Source: Allium sativum (lineage: Eukaryota; Streptophyta; Magnoliopsida; Asparagales; Amaryllidaceae). From it: DNA of 64,000 nucleotides. The DNA lies in contig CM060912.1 of assembly GCA_030737875.1 (NCBI GenBank), forward strand, positions 205,605,231-205,669,230, given 5' to 3'. The position numbers and the translations under genes were made by a program. The stretch's first letter is position 1. Every line of letters begins with the position of its first letter. Shown piece by piece: positions 34,720 to 45,969 of this stretch. The notes beneath the pieces were generated by a model. That model did not search any database, was not told where the DNA came from, and was given only the letters and a program-made list of their open reading frames with translations.

Positions 34720-35860
34720 GGGAATTATTAAAGGGACTCCACATTTGATTAAAGAGAGGACTAATTTTTATTTATTGTATAATTGTTATGGGGAGGACTA
34801 AGTAAATTAGCCTCCCCTTAAACATATAAATTAAATTTTCAATATTAACCCCCTACAGTCCTCATTGATATAAACTATAAAGCTTAAACCTTAATTATTG
34901 GTTACAATTTAATGTTGCTCATAAAAGTAAACAATGGATATTGTTCATGTAATAGAGATACAAGACAATTTCATGGATAATCAGAAGGCATCGGATTAGG
35001 TAATTAATTATAACTGGTATGATTAATTTTAAGTGCAAAAACGAAAATTTTGTTCTAATATGTTGTATCGAATTTTTGTAAGGCAAATTCTACTCATACA
35101 CCAAAAATTACTTTATGTATACCGTTATTTTGCTAAAAATATATACTACTAAATTATCCTTCTTTTTTATTGCAATTTCTTTTACTTTTTTAATGATAAC
35201 CCATCAAACTAAAATATTGTAACTAACGATATTTGTTTAAATCTATGTAAAACAATTTGAAGAACATAATGTATTTTTAAACATGAAACCTAAAATTTGA
35301 ATTACGATAACTTTTACAAGTAAGTGATAATTTAGAGTTATTTAATTTAAAAGCAGGGTCTCTTTTGCTGAAATTAAGAATTTTTTTGTAGCATAATAAA
35401 TTGTATATCGTACGCTCAAAAAAATTAAAATCCATTTTACTAAATTTAAACTTTATTTAATGCTATAGGTTTCCTATTTTATGTAAATAACTTTAAAGTT
35501 TTAGAGAGGGAAGAGGAAGAAAAAAATAAGGCTAGTATTGTATAAAAAAAAAGTGTATGAAAAGTAATTTTTAGTGTATAGTAGTTTATTTTACGTTATG
35601 GTGTATGTAAACATGTTATTGATGTATGAATATAATTAGCCTTTTTGTAATTGTTATGTTTTGTAATTTGCACGTTTGTTAGTTGCGCTGAATTTAGTAA
35701 GTTGGTGTTTAAAATAAGTGATGAATCAGGGGTAGTCAGGTCTTTTTTTTTCTTTTTTTTATAAATAAATCAGGTCCCCCTTAACAAAAAAATATTAAGT
35801 TGGAGTTCCCTTAAAATTATCCTTCTCTTAACCAAATTTGGAGTCCCTTTAACAATCCCC
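34720..35860. mobile_element. Non-autonomous TIR transposon with 8-bp target duplication
   Basis: Terminal inverted repeats of about 50 bp with several mismatches: the left starts GGGAATTATTAAAGGGACTCC and the right, read inward on the minus strand, starts GGGGATTGTTAAAGGGACTCC. Both continue with a TTTGATTAAAGAGA-like stretch. TTTATTTA flanks both ends exactly (34712-34719 and 35861-35868). The 1141-bp interior has no transposase. An 8-9-bp duplication with long terminal repeats suggests a Mutator-like or hAT-like derivative; the terminal sequence does not decide between them. Confidence 0.7.
35088..35590. mobile_element. Possible MITE nested inside the TIR element
   Basis: CTACTCATACACCAAAAATT at the left (35090) is matched in inverse orientation at 35553-35584 (CTACTATACACTAAAAATT read on the minus strand). 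The ends and target duplication are not clear, so it may instead be an older internal inverted repeat. Confidence 0.4.
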
Positions 35861-35868
35861 TTTATTTA

Positions 35869-36745
35869 ACAACAATAATGGTTAAGCCATTAATCTCCAA
35901 CTAACTGACATTGATTAGATATTGAACCCAAAATAACAAAGTTATACAAAAAGCATCATGTTTCCTATCTCTAAGAAAGACTATGTTTTTATGTTCTCAT
36001 CGGACTTATCAGTTATCATAGCCTCTTTCATTTACTCTGACGTGAACCAGACTATATAGAAAGCTACGTTCAGAATTTTATAAATAGTATATTTAAATAA
36101 AAAACAAAATATTGAAATAATCACATAATTAATGATTGAATATTTAAATATTAAATCGTTAACTTTTGCTAAGTCCAAAATCCATGATTTTGACTACAAA
36201 CGAAATTGGATTTCTAACCTCTTACATTGAGACCACAATTCCCTTAGGGAAAAAATGGATATAAACTTTACTTGTTTGAAATCTGTGATTTTTGACAATG
36301 AATAGCAATTTCTAGAAAAGAAAAGGAACGAGGTCGATTTTTGATTTGTTAGGCCTATGTTTTTATGTTCCTCTTTTCCCTCCTTCATTTCATACATTAC
36401 TTTAGTCCGACGTTAACTCTAAACCAAGATCCTCAACTCCTTAATAATCTCGATAAAATAACTATAATTTTTCTATTCACAAACCGATCATCGAATTGGA
36501 AAGAAGTGGAGTTTGGATATTCATCACAAATTTTGAAAGAACTAGAATTAAGTTTTGGTGATTTAAAGTGTGATTTTGTGAAGAAAAAGGTGAGTGGGAT
36601 GATTCTCTAACTTTATTTGTTTGTTACTTTCCAAAGATTTATCTATTAACAATAATGAGTGGTATGAAGCAAGGTAAATTCTAGATTCATGTACATATAT
36701 AAAAAAACTATTAAAATTAGAAACTCTATTTTTGCTTAATTTACA
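35869..36745. other. AT-rich spacer, possible leader-like sequence
   Basis: An 81-codon open frame at 36365-36610 ends near AAAAAGGTGAGTGGG (36588-36600), a good splice-donor match. Segments near 35985-36045 and 36355-36420 resemble each other (both TATGTTTTTATGTTC, then a C/T-rich run and CGACGTTAAC-like end). No protein domain recognised. Confidence 0.3.
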
Positions 36746-37575
36746 TGTAACAACCTGAAAATTGTAACGATGTTAAATATCATATGTAACTGAAATTTAA
36801 CTTAGAAATGAAATTTTAATTTATTTTGAAATGTATGTCTTTGATTCCTGAATATAAATTTGATTCATACATCTAATTTGAATACAATTAAACAATCGTT
36901 AATACAGAGCTTATTTGTTTTGAAATAACTTAAATAGTATATTTGAAAATGAGTTAAATTTAAAACTTGAATTTAGAATATTGAATTGGTAATGTTGATT
37001 ATAACACTCGACCAAATTTATCTAAATAGTAAAATTTCCAAAAAATTTGATTTTTGCCAAACCGGGTAAAAAATTGAATCTAAGTGAAAAAAATTAAAAC
37101 GTTTGAAATTTGGATATCTTTTTTATGATTCTACTCTGAATTCTAAGTTGTCTAACATTGTTCGTTTTGTCAAAATGTGCATTTGTTTGCTCCAAATATG
37201 AGCTTTTCAGTGAAAATTACGCAAAATGACAGTATTTGAGTATTCATACTTACATTTCCTCTCTAGCTCTATAGAATTTTATTTTGATTCTTGAAAGCTT
37301 TCGTTTGCCACGTCACACCACAATGTGAGTTATTACGCACTTCGAAAGTTAATATACAGACTTCTTTCTCTCATATTCTCATTTCTCATTCACCGAGATA
37401 ATTTTGTCATTCTTCCTCTGCAAATTCTCTTCACTGTAAATCAGAATCTCCATCTATATAGATTAAATCACTAAGTAATTATATTTTTAATTTATTTTAT
37501 GTTCTCTCTTTTCATTTTCTAATTTAATTATTGAAATCAAAATATAAAAATCCTAAAACCTAGAAGCAACCTATA
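36746..37575 (+). mobile_element. Possible LTR, left part, interrupted by the CACTA element
   Basis: Starts TGTAACAACCTGAAAATTG, the chromovirus LTR-start form, and leads to CTAAAACCTAGAAGC just before the insertion, a leader-like stretch comparable with the Tekay-1 LTR. The sequence resumes after the CACTA element at 41541. No matching end, primer site or second LTR was found. Confidence 0.35.
37573..37575. repeat. CACTA target duplication, left copy
   Basis: ATA directly before CACTA; repeated at 41538-41540. Confidence 0.8.
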
Positions 37576-37580
37576 CACTA

Positions 37581-38465
37581 CAAGAAATTTGACCTTTACC
37601 TACCAATATTTTACCTACCAATAAATATGGGTAGGTAAAGAGAACCTTTATCTACCAATATTTAATGGTAAAATTTATTTGTAGCTAAATATTGTCAATG
37701 TTATAAAATTATTGAAGGATGATTATCTACCAATAATTATAGGTAGGCAAAATGTATACATATATGTAAGAGGAAGTTTTTTTTGCAATTAGCCCCTACA
37801 TTTTTCTTATATCATTTTAATCTTTCATTAAAAATAATACTGAGCTGTTTGATGTGTCAAAAATGTATATTCCAGCATTTTTTTTAATTGAAGATTTTGT
37901 TTACATGTCCTAGCAATGTTTTTTGTAAAATTAATTCTTTATTAATTATTAATAATTATTTCGAAACATGAAATAATTAACAGTTAATGAATTGATAAAC
38001 AATAACTAAAATGTAAATAATTAATATTAAATAATCATTTGCTAATAACTTAGCATACATTGTTATTTTTTTTCCAAACAATTGACCACCAAAGTTTTCA
38101 CTTCAAAATTTCTTAAATGTTTCATAATTTCACACTAATATGTCATCATTTGAAATGACTAAAATATATTTTTTCTAGTTTATTGTAGAGGCGCAATCCA
38201 TACCATCCTCTCAAGATATAAATTTAACAGCTTATTTTAAATCAAATCTAACGGTATAAATCTCAATCCACGTGATCTCTTTTGTGGTCTCAATCCATGT
38301 AGTCTCTTTTGATTGGCCACCTGCATAATAGAAGATTAAAAGCAAAATGACAGAAAACTGCATTAATAATGAAAAATAAAATTTGGCCATAAAGTGGATT
38401 TTGGTCGTTTTAATTTTTAATATTCAAAGAAATGGAAAATTCCTAGTAAATATTTATTGTCTAAT
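37581..38465. other. CACTA left subterminal region
   Basis: AT-rich, with TACCTACCAAT motifs in the first 170 bp (37596, 37611, 37650 in variant form, 37730). No coding seen. Confidence 0.55.
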
Positions 38466-39600
38466 TAGTATTACAGAATGTCAAGTCGTATATGATAAGT
38501 AATCATTTAGGCAGATTCTATGTAGACACCATAAATTAATATGCATACAATAAAAATAATTAAAAGATCACATACATCGCTTTTTACTTAGTAAACACCA
38601 TGTATTTTCCAAATTTATCTACATTTAGTATAAAATATGCATTATTTCTTATTTTACTAACTTTCCCTCTCATGCTTTAATCAAACCAAAAAGCCATACT
38701 TTCAAAATTCCTAAATTTACTTCTGCATATTTCAAATTTATAAGCTTCAAACAAAAGTTAAAACTTTTATTTATCTTTGTATAGATTTTTTTTTTTTTTT
38801 TGAGTATATAAAAAAGTTGAACTGCTTAAATTTTATTGTTAAATTGAAACATGATTTGATTTAAACAAAGGATTGAAGAATTTAATATTCTTAATACCAT
38901 TAATTTTAGTAATTAATTTTAGTTTTAAATTTTATATTTGATTAATGTGAAAGCTATTAAAGTTGACTACATATAAATATTGTTTTAACAATATGAACAT
39001 AATTTAATAATAAAAATATTTTAAATTAATATAAGTATTATATAATGTCAAGTCTTATATATGATAAGTAAATATTTAGGCAGATTCTATTTAGACACCA
39101 TAGATTACCATACGTACAATAAAAATAATTACAAGATCACATACATCGCTTTTTACTTAGTAAACAACATGCATTTTCCAAATTTATCCATATTTAGGAT
39201 AAAATATGTATTTTTTCTTATTTTACTAACTTTCTCTCTCATGCTTTAATCAAACCAAAAATCCATACTTTCAAAATTCCTAAATTTACTTCTGCATATT
39301 CCAAATTTATAAGCTTCAAACAAATGTTAAAATATTTAGTTATCTTTGTATAGAAATTTGAATTTATTTTTTTGAGTACATTAAAAAGTTTAACTACTTA
39401 AATTTTATTGTTAAATTGAAACATGATTTGGTTTAAACAAAGGATTGAAGAATTTAATACTCTTAATAACATTAATTTTAGTAATTAATTTAAATTTATA
39501 TTTGAGTAAAGTGAGCTATTAATGAGGACTACATATAAATATTGTTTGTAATGATATGAACATAATTTAATACTAAAAATGATTTAAATTTATATAATTA
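38466..39600. repeat. 567-bp tandem duplication inside the CACTA element
   Basis: Two consecutive copies, about 38466-39032 and 39033-39600, share ATGTCAAGTC (38478 and 39045), TTTAGGCAGATTCTAT, CGCTTTTTACTTAGTAAAC and TTACTTCTGCATATT in order. Copies differ by scattered substitutions and a T-run length change near 38790. Each is AT-rich and non-coding; the splice-like sites needed for exons are not evident. Confidence 0.85.
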
Positions 39601-40210
39601 GTGATATGCATGCGACTTTATGAGAGAAATTATACAAGTAACATAATGCAAACAAGGAATAGTTGTTTATGATTTTCATTATATAATTCTGTTCTTTTTT
39701 TTAATATGGACAATTTGATCATAAGTTCTATCTAAAATATCATGGTGTGAACAAAAAAATGTATAGTGTTTGAATAGAATTTGTCAAATATTTATTGCCT
39801 AATCAAACCGACCTAAAAGAGCCAAAATTAAATTATACCAAGCCAATTATATTCGGCTGTGGTAACCTAGATTCCTCGTTTCTTTCTATTTCTTCTCTCT
39901 TCTCCCGTCTCTTCCTCAGATTAATACGTTAATTAATTTCTCCTTGATATCTATTTTACTCCTCCGTTCCCAAACTATATTTTACGCTAATTTCTCTCTA
40001 TTTTGTTTCTTTCATCCTTTCTTGTCCGTCACAAAATCATAGCACTAATCTTTCTCCTCAATCATAAAGCAAATTCACATGTTTATTTTACCCCTCCATT
40101 CTCAAATTTGCAGTATTTTCAACTTTTGAATTGATTAAATCCGAGTAATTTACAACTACGGCAGAGGTAATAAAATTCTTTCTTCGTTTGTTAAATCTAA
40201 GTTTTAATAC
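39601..40210. other. CACTA interior, possible captured upstream sequence
   Basis: T/C-rich stretches (39870-40130) resemble a plant 5' untranslated region or intron. No open coding domain identified. Confidence 0.35.
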
Positions 40211-40704
40211 GATTTACTTTGGTGAATTCATGGAAAATCCTGCCACTATTGGGAATCATGTGGCTATGCAGAAATTTTATATAGATGCTAATGTTTTTTT
40301 TATTCTGGTCATATTGTTATTCTGTAAATATAAAAGGACCCTCTCTTACAGATTATGTGAGTAACCCAGTGAATTCCATTGGTGGAGTAGTGGAATAATT
40401 AATTCTACAGAGAAGATTCAATTAATTCCTACATATTAACAATGAAGTTTTGTTACTTATCCCAAATTTATGTTTCCTTCTTCATAGTAGCTTTGCTTTT
40501 ACAACAATACTTTATTACTTTTTAAATATGAAAGATGGCTTCTTTGAAAAGTTGGAATCAGAACTCCAGGGTCATCAAAATATTTATTGTGTCGAAGGTC
40601 TTATGGCATTTGAGTTAATAGAGAGAAAGTCTACTTATTCTATTGGGATGGTCTGCAAGCTCCTTATAATTGATATTGATGTGCAAAATATCCCATACGT
40701 GAAG
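40211..40704 (+). pseudogene. Captured fragments of a flavin-dependent oxidoreductase-like gene
   Basis: First block, 40211-40430: FGEFMENPATIGNHVAMQKFY, then after a one-base shift in a T-run FWSYCYSVNIKGPSLTDYVS and SIGGVVE, a stop, LILQRRF. Second block, 40528-40704: MKDGFFEKLESELQGHQNIY, EGLMAFELIERKSTYS, IPYVK. The blocks are separated by about 95 bp that could be an intron or decayed exon. The wording matches my memory of a plant FAD/NAD(P)-binding, amine-oxidase-like protein, but I cannot name the gene. Stops and the shift mean it is not functional. CACTA elements are known to pick up host gene fragments. A third piece, LPAEDYLNQFEKMKVNL near 41350-41400 after a TTTCAG, may be another captured exon. 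Confidence 0.5.
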
Positions 40705-41540
40705 ATAAGTCTGCATTTTTTCCTTTTCTTTTCTTTCGAAGATGGTATAATTTATGTTTTTCTAACAAATTATATTACAAATATTGTCAATTTGGAGTCC
40801 TGTACAAAATCTGTAATCTTTAATTTGATCCCAAGTTTTGATATTATATTAATTTGTTATATTGCATAGCAACATTCGATGGTTTAAGTCATGGAACATA
40901 AATGCAATGTTTTTCCTCACCTTTGCAGTTGCATGACATTGCTGATTACATGCATTCAATTGTAAATTGTCTGCACCAGTGAACACACAAATAAATTTAT
41001 AAAATCTTTGTTTCACCAGTATTGCAGTTACGTAAAATTCATATATCAACTTCACATCCTTACTTCTAGTGTATGTATGACTTTAAATAATTTTGTTGTT
41101 AGACGAATGCTTAATCTTAAAAATACGTATATAAAAATACTTTGGTTATTTAATATTCAGTTTTGAGTGAAGATTATCTCTCTAAGTATATATATACCAG
41201 AGTTGTATGTATATAAATAACTTTAGTTTTTAGAAAATTATGGTTTTTCCATTTTCACTACCAACTATTGTGGGTCAATACTAAATGAAATATGCATGAG
41301 CACTAAGACTTTAATGTTTAAGCGAATATTAATCGTCCAATGCTTTCAGTTCTACCTGCTGAAGATTACTTGAACCAATTTGAAAAGATGAAGGTGAATC
41401 TCGTGGAAAAATCCAAAGCCATGCAGATAAATAAAGAAGCTAAAATACATATTGGTAGCTAAAATACATTACCCACCATCATGTTAGTTTTACTTACGCT
41501 TACAATTGGTAGGTAAAGACACCATTTTCTTGTAGTGATA

Positions 41541-43330
41541 TCCTACCTCTATGGCTACGGCCCCTTCCCCCTCCCTCCAAACCGTCGCTGCCACCACATG
41601 CCCCTGACGCCAGAGTCACTTCCGACCATCTTCCTCTAGGCAAAGCACCCAAGCCACCATCCGAACAAGCAAAACCTTCCAAAACCCATGACCTTACCTT
41701 CTTTGCACCTACAGCCACCTCCTACCCTTGACCCACCCACCCTTTGACCACCACAAGAGCCACGCCTGGACCCTGTCCGGACACACTTCACATACCTATA
41801 AGCCCCTGGCTGAACCCAAACCACACAGGCTAGCCCTAACTCCCATCTCCGTTTTTTCGTTTGTTTCCATATTTTCATAAATTTTACCTTGTCATCCCAC
41901 AGCTATAACTTCCTCATAGAAAGCATGAATTGACTTTTTATTTTTTATAGATTTGATGAAATCAATTTAGTTACAATTTTCATACTTGCCACTTTTAAAA
42001 AAATTATATTTATGTCAAAAATCATGAATCTTTCGGACCAGTTTTCGAACCTAGAATTACTGGTTTGAAAGCACCCTGAACTATTTCAGCATATCTCCCT
42101 CAGATTTGTCAAAATCCAGTTTTTATTCCTTTTAAATTGTAGAAAAAAGAATTTTATAGAACTTTTCTATTGACCTTTTTTCAAATCCACTGGTTAACAT
42201 ATCTGAAAATCAGTTTTAAAAGCAAGTATCATCCAAAGTTCAGAGCTCCACTCGTTAATGGCGATTGACCGTATTTTCTTTTCTTTGCTTTCTTTGCTTT
42301 CATCTCCACCTCTATCACCTTCCTCCTTCCCACTGATAATCGATCCACCCTTTTTCTCTCCTCTTCTCACTCTACCTCGTTTTCATCTATGTGGGGAGTG
42401 TCTCTGAACCTTACTTTTAGATCTTGATTTTCGACAGATCTGATTACCTTTCTTCTCTAGTTCCCTCTTCTTAATGTTCTTGATCCAGTCTTTCACACCT
42501 CCTTGTGCCCAAACAATCTCTAATCAACCCTTCTCTACCCTAGCGTGGTGTCCTTCTCGGGCTCTAATTAACTCCTCGACGTTGCATACGCCGTTTTCCT
42601 TCGCGACTTCCCACCCTCTCATTCTCCTTCGGGCATTTGCTATCATCTTCAACGCAAGGTTTCCAAGAGAGTCTATTTTGAGTCATATCTTGGTGAGTTT
42701 TTGTCTTGCGTTTTCTAGCTTTAGTCATGAGTTTTTGGGTGGGTTTGGTGTTTGTTGGTGCTTTCTTATATTGGGTTGCGTTTGAGGGATTATGTAAGTT
42801 CTCTGGTAGTGCGTCGACTTGCTGGGTAATGGAAGTTTTGACACTTTCGTGGAGTACCCAGTGTAACCAGTTAGTCATGATCCGTGATTTTCTTTGCGAC
42901 TACTCCATCCTCCTCATTTACTTTTTCGTACTCCAAATTTCATTATTCTACCAATTCAATTGTGGTGAAGTTGTGTTTCATTCTCTAGCTTGGTGAGCCA
43001 ACATTGAGAGATTGATCGCTTTCTCTGGACTGTAGCTGAGGTTGGTTTGTATTGGTGAATTTCATGGTGTTAGTTCATCTAAGTGCATTGGGTGTCGTCT
43101 TGATTGTGTTTGAGTTGTTAGTTGTTTGGTTTGTTTTGGGTTATAGGAAGTTGTGTTGTGGTGTGGTTATGTTTTTTGGGAGTTTGGAGTCGTGTGACGA
43201 GCTCCAAGTTGTGATGCTGCCTGGCTTGCTGGTGGTGTTTCACTTGGAGTTTGTGTGGTGCTGGTCTTCTTCTTTACGTGGTTATGTCACTTTTAGTTCA
43301 ACTCAGTTGGTATGGTTGCGGATTTTGTGA
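41541..43330 (+). mobile_element. Possible LTR, right part, after the CACTA element
   Basis: Contains a GC-rich segment with TATGGCTACGGCC (41549) followed by AT-rich stretches. Open frames at 42474-42785, 42706-42996 and 43052-43330 are leucine/valine/phenylalanine-rich and have no known domain. Treating it as a continuation of 36746-37575 fits the nesting, but the right end is unknown. Confidence 0.3.
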
Positions 43331-44557
43331 TGGATCCTTTGTTGGTGAAAGGGATATTTCAATGCTATGCTATGCTACTTTCTTTTAGTAGGCTCTACTT
43401 TAAGAAGTCACATTATTCTTTGTTATTTGCTTTTGCTATGAAGTGGTGGGTGTAGGGTCTGTCTGTCGTGATGCTTTAGTGAAGAGGTTAGGTGTGATAT
43501 GTCATATCTATTGTGTTTCATTGTTGTAAGAAATCTGCAAATCAGCAACGAAGTACATATACATACAGCATAAAAGATGTTCATCTGAAAGTATACAAAG
43601 GTCAGTAAATAATGCACATTTACATGCATGAAAATACCATGCATCACTCATTCTCTAATCACCATTTGAATGCATGCAACTAATCAGTATATGGAACATA
43701 AATATTTTATTTTATTTTATTATACCAAATTAACAGAAAATTCTAATTCCATTGAATGATGATTAAAATCCCACTTGACTCTTGACCAAAATATCCAAAC
43801 AGATGGAAGATGTAGGACAATACATTAATCAGTTATTTGTTCTGTAGAAAACAAAGACAATTCAGAAAAATCCCAATAGTATTAAAGAGATAACTGAATT
43901 TCTATGTGATCTTTTTTATCTTTGTGCAATGCACAACATTTTCACAAAATTTTGTATTGGTCGCTTCATGCACCTAACACAGTACTACTCAAGTTGTGAT
44001 GCCTAAATTTATCGAATTAGGCGTACTACTCTAAAATCACTTAAGGCCCACATGTTTATTTAAAAGGGTGGACTCTATTATCACTTAATATCCTACGAGG
44101 TAGACTACCGTTTGGTTACTTAAGGCCATTTTTCTATTTATTTATAGTCGGACTCCCACTATCACTCAATACCATATGGTGGACCCTAGTCACTTAAGAC
44201 CACGTCTTATAATCGTCAACGTTATTTAAAATACTCTCAGTGTAAATCGAGAGATAGTAAGCAATCACATATTAACTACAGGCTAGGTAGACGACTCCGC
44301 CATTTTTGATTTTCCCCCGGCGAACCCTCTTGTTACTATCTAGCTGTCATTACAGGTGAAATCCAACCGCATAATACTTCCCTTAGATAGGTGATCCCTT
44401 TAAAATGTTCTTAGGAACTTTTATTCGCCATTCCTAGGTATGCCCTCACATAGCCCTTAGATAAGAAGCGGACAACTTTTGGAGAACAACCTTACTCATA
44501 CGTTTAGCTTTTCACAAAGGACCACTTAATACATCATAAGTTTATAAGAGAAAGACG
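43331..44557. other. Spacer with recurring CACTTAA-type motifs
   Basis: From about 44030 the words CACTTAAGGCC, ATCACTTAATATCC, ACTTAAGGCC and CACTTAAGACCAC recur beside GGTGGACTC or GGTAGACTA, forming a loose repeat. Related words reappear right of the Tekay-2 array (62690-62720), so the array interrupted this sequence. No gene. Confidence 0.45.
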
Positions 44558-44562
44558 GACTT
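44558..44562. repeat. Target duplication of the Tekay-2 array, left copy
   Basis: GACTT precedes the first LTR; GACTC follows the last LTR at 62581-62585, four of five bases matching. Confidence 0.6.
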
Positions 44563-44942
44563 TGAAACAGCCTGCATTTTACGTATCGAAAGATCGTGAA
44601 ATATTTTTATTTTATTCCCTGAGGGTTGAATCATTCTCATCTTTTGATACGTTGCTTATGGAGATGTGAAACATGTCCATAATTTTTACTAATTTTGTTT
44701 ATGACCATTTTCCCCATGTCAGTCTTGCACAGGACATAACTTTTGAATCAACTCGAATCAGAGGGTGAGACCTGTGCCATTGGAAAGGAATTGATGATTG
44801 CCTTTCCGTATAGTGATTACATTAAGGATTTAACTCAGCGGTTTGGGAGGAATCGTTGTTTTAAGGTTTTTCAGTTGCCTGTTCAAGTTTTGGGGAGCCT
44901 AATGGGCTGAATTTGGAGGCCCACTAGTGGGTTGGTGGAAAC

Positions 44943-44950
44943 TATAAATA
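44943..44950 (+). promoter_or_regulatory. TATA box of LTR A
   Basis: TATAAATA followed by GGGGGTGAGAG. Identical boxes lie at 52522-52529 (LTR B) and 60145-60152 (LTR C), all about 380 bp into the LTR. Confidence 0.6.
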
Positions 44951-45616
44951 GGGGGTGAGAGGTATGGAGAAGAGGCTACTTCTCCCATTCTCTCATTTGG
45001 AGGCCTTGAGCTCCTTCTTCCTCTAACACTTTTCCACCATTAAAAATCCAAATCTAAGGAGGGAAATCATAGATCTACACCATTGGAGGCTAAATCTACA
45101 TCGATTGAAGCAAGGATTCATCGGATCAAAGGGATTGATCGAGGTGCTTGCTGTCCATATTCTTGTTTCATCAATTTTAGCTTGTTTTGGAGAATCGGTG
45201 AGTGATTTGCATCTCTCACATGGATTCAATGATGTATATGAGTGTTTGGTCATGTTTTTTATTAAATTCAAGTTGTTTTCCATAGATCTACATCATCATA
45301 AGTCCTCTTTCATATGAATCACCTTAGGATCTGATTTAGTAAGTGAAAACCAGTAATTCATATGCTATTGCATACAATTATGCAAGTTAGATCTATCATT
45401 TTTGTTTGTATGTTCATATATCATGATTTTGGTGAAATTTGCACAATTTTGGTAACAATCGTCATATTCATGTTGTTAGTGATTTCATAACATGCTTATG
45501 GTTATGTTGAATGAATTAGACGAGTATATTTCACCGATTGTATCAATTGGCGAAGTTTTGGTCAAAATTGGACATAGATTGGGGCTGTTCAGGCCAGGGG
45601 TCGCACCAGAGAAATG

Positions 45617-45969
45617 ACAGCATTTGTTAAATGTTGTGAAATGCAGTGGTCGGTAACGCATATGACAACATTTGTGAAATGTTGTGGTCAGTCACACCTA
45701 TGACATCATTTGTGAAATGATGTGGTCGGTCGCGCATGATTTTTTGGCTTGCGCATATGACAGCATTTGAGAAATGTTGTGGTCGGTCGCACCTACGACA
45801 ACATTTGTGAAATGTTGTGGTCGGTCGCACATGAGTTTTTAGGTAGCACATATGATAGTATTTGTGAAATGCTATGGTTGGTCGCGCATGAGTTTTGGGT
45901 CGCACCTACGACAACATTTGTGAAATGCTATGGTCGATCGCACCTATGACAAAATTTGTGAAATATTGT
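45617..45969. repeat. Hairpin array in LTR A, eight units
   Basis: Units of 21 nt, at 45617, 45665, 45703, 45760, 45798, 45855, 45911 and 45949, each have 9-nt arms around GTG (or GTT, GAG). Arms at 45665 and 45798 are ACAACATTT/AAATGTTGT; at 45703, ACATCATTT/AAATGATGT; at 45855, ATAGTATTT/AAATGCTAT. Linkers contain GGTCGGTCGCACCTACG or GGTCGGTCGCGCATGAG. Array lies about 670 bp downstream of the TATA box, so it would be transcribed from this promoter. Confidence 0.85.

Larger units (their letters stand above)
37576..41537. mobile_element. CACTA (En/Spm-like) transposon, non-autonomous, with captured gene fragments
   Basis: Termini are perfect for the superfamily: CACTACAAGAAA at the left and the complement TTTTCTTGTAGTG at the right, with 3-bp duplications ATA/ATA. 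Subterminal motifs TTTACCTACCAAT and its complement GGTAGGTAAAG recur near both ends (37590-37645, 41500-41520), as expected for transposase-binding regions. In 3962 bp I find no TNP2- or TNPA-like coding, so it would depend on a transposase in trans. The interior carries a 567-bp tandem duplication and fragments that read like exons of a flavin oxidoreductase-like gene (40211-40704). Confidence 0.9.

Noticed and set aside
36365..36610. 81-codon frame ending at a good splice donor, as a first exon of a host gene
   Set aside because: No acceptor or downstream exon with coding character before the LTR-like start at 36746, and no domain.
42474..43330. Series of hydrophobic open frames as a possible membrane protein gene
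   Set aside because: Frames overlap and switch, composition follows T-richness, and there is no start context, domain or splice pattern.
45617..45969. Spaced, near-identical units that might suggest a CRISPR-like array
   Set aside because: Spacing is irregular, linkers are themselves repeated, the array lies inside a plant LTR and is present in all three LTR copies.
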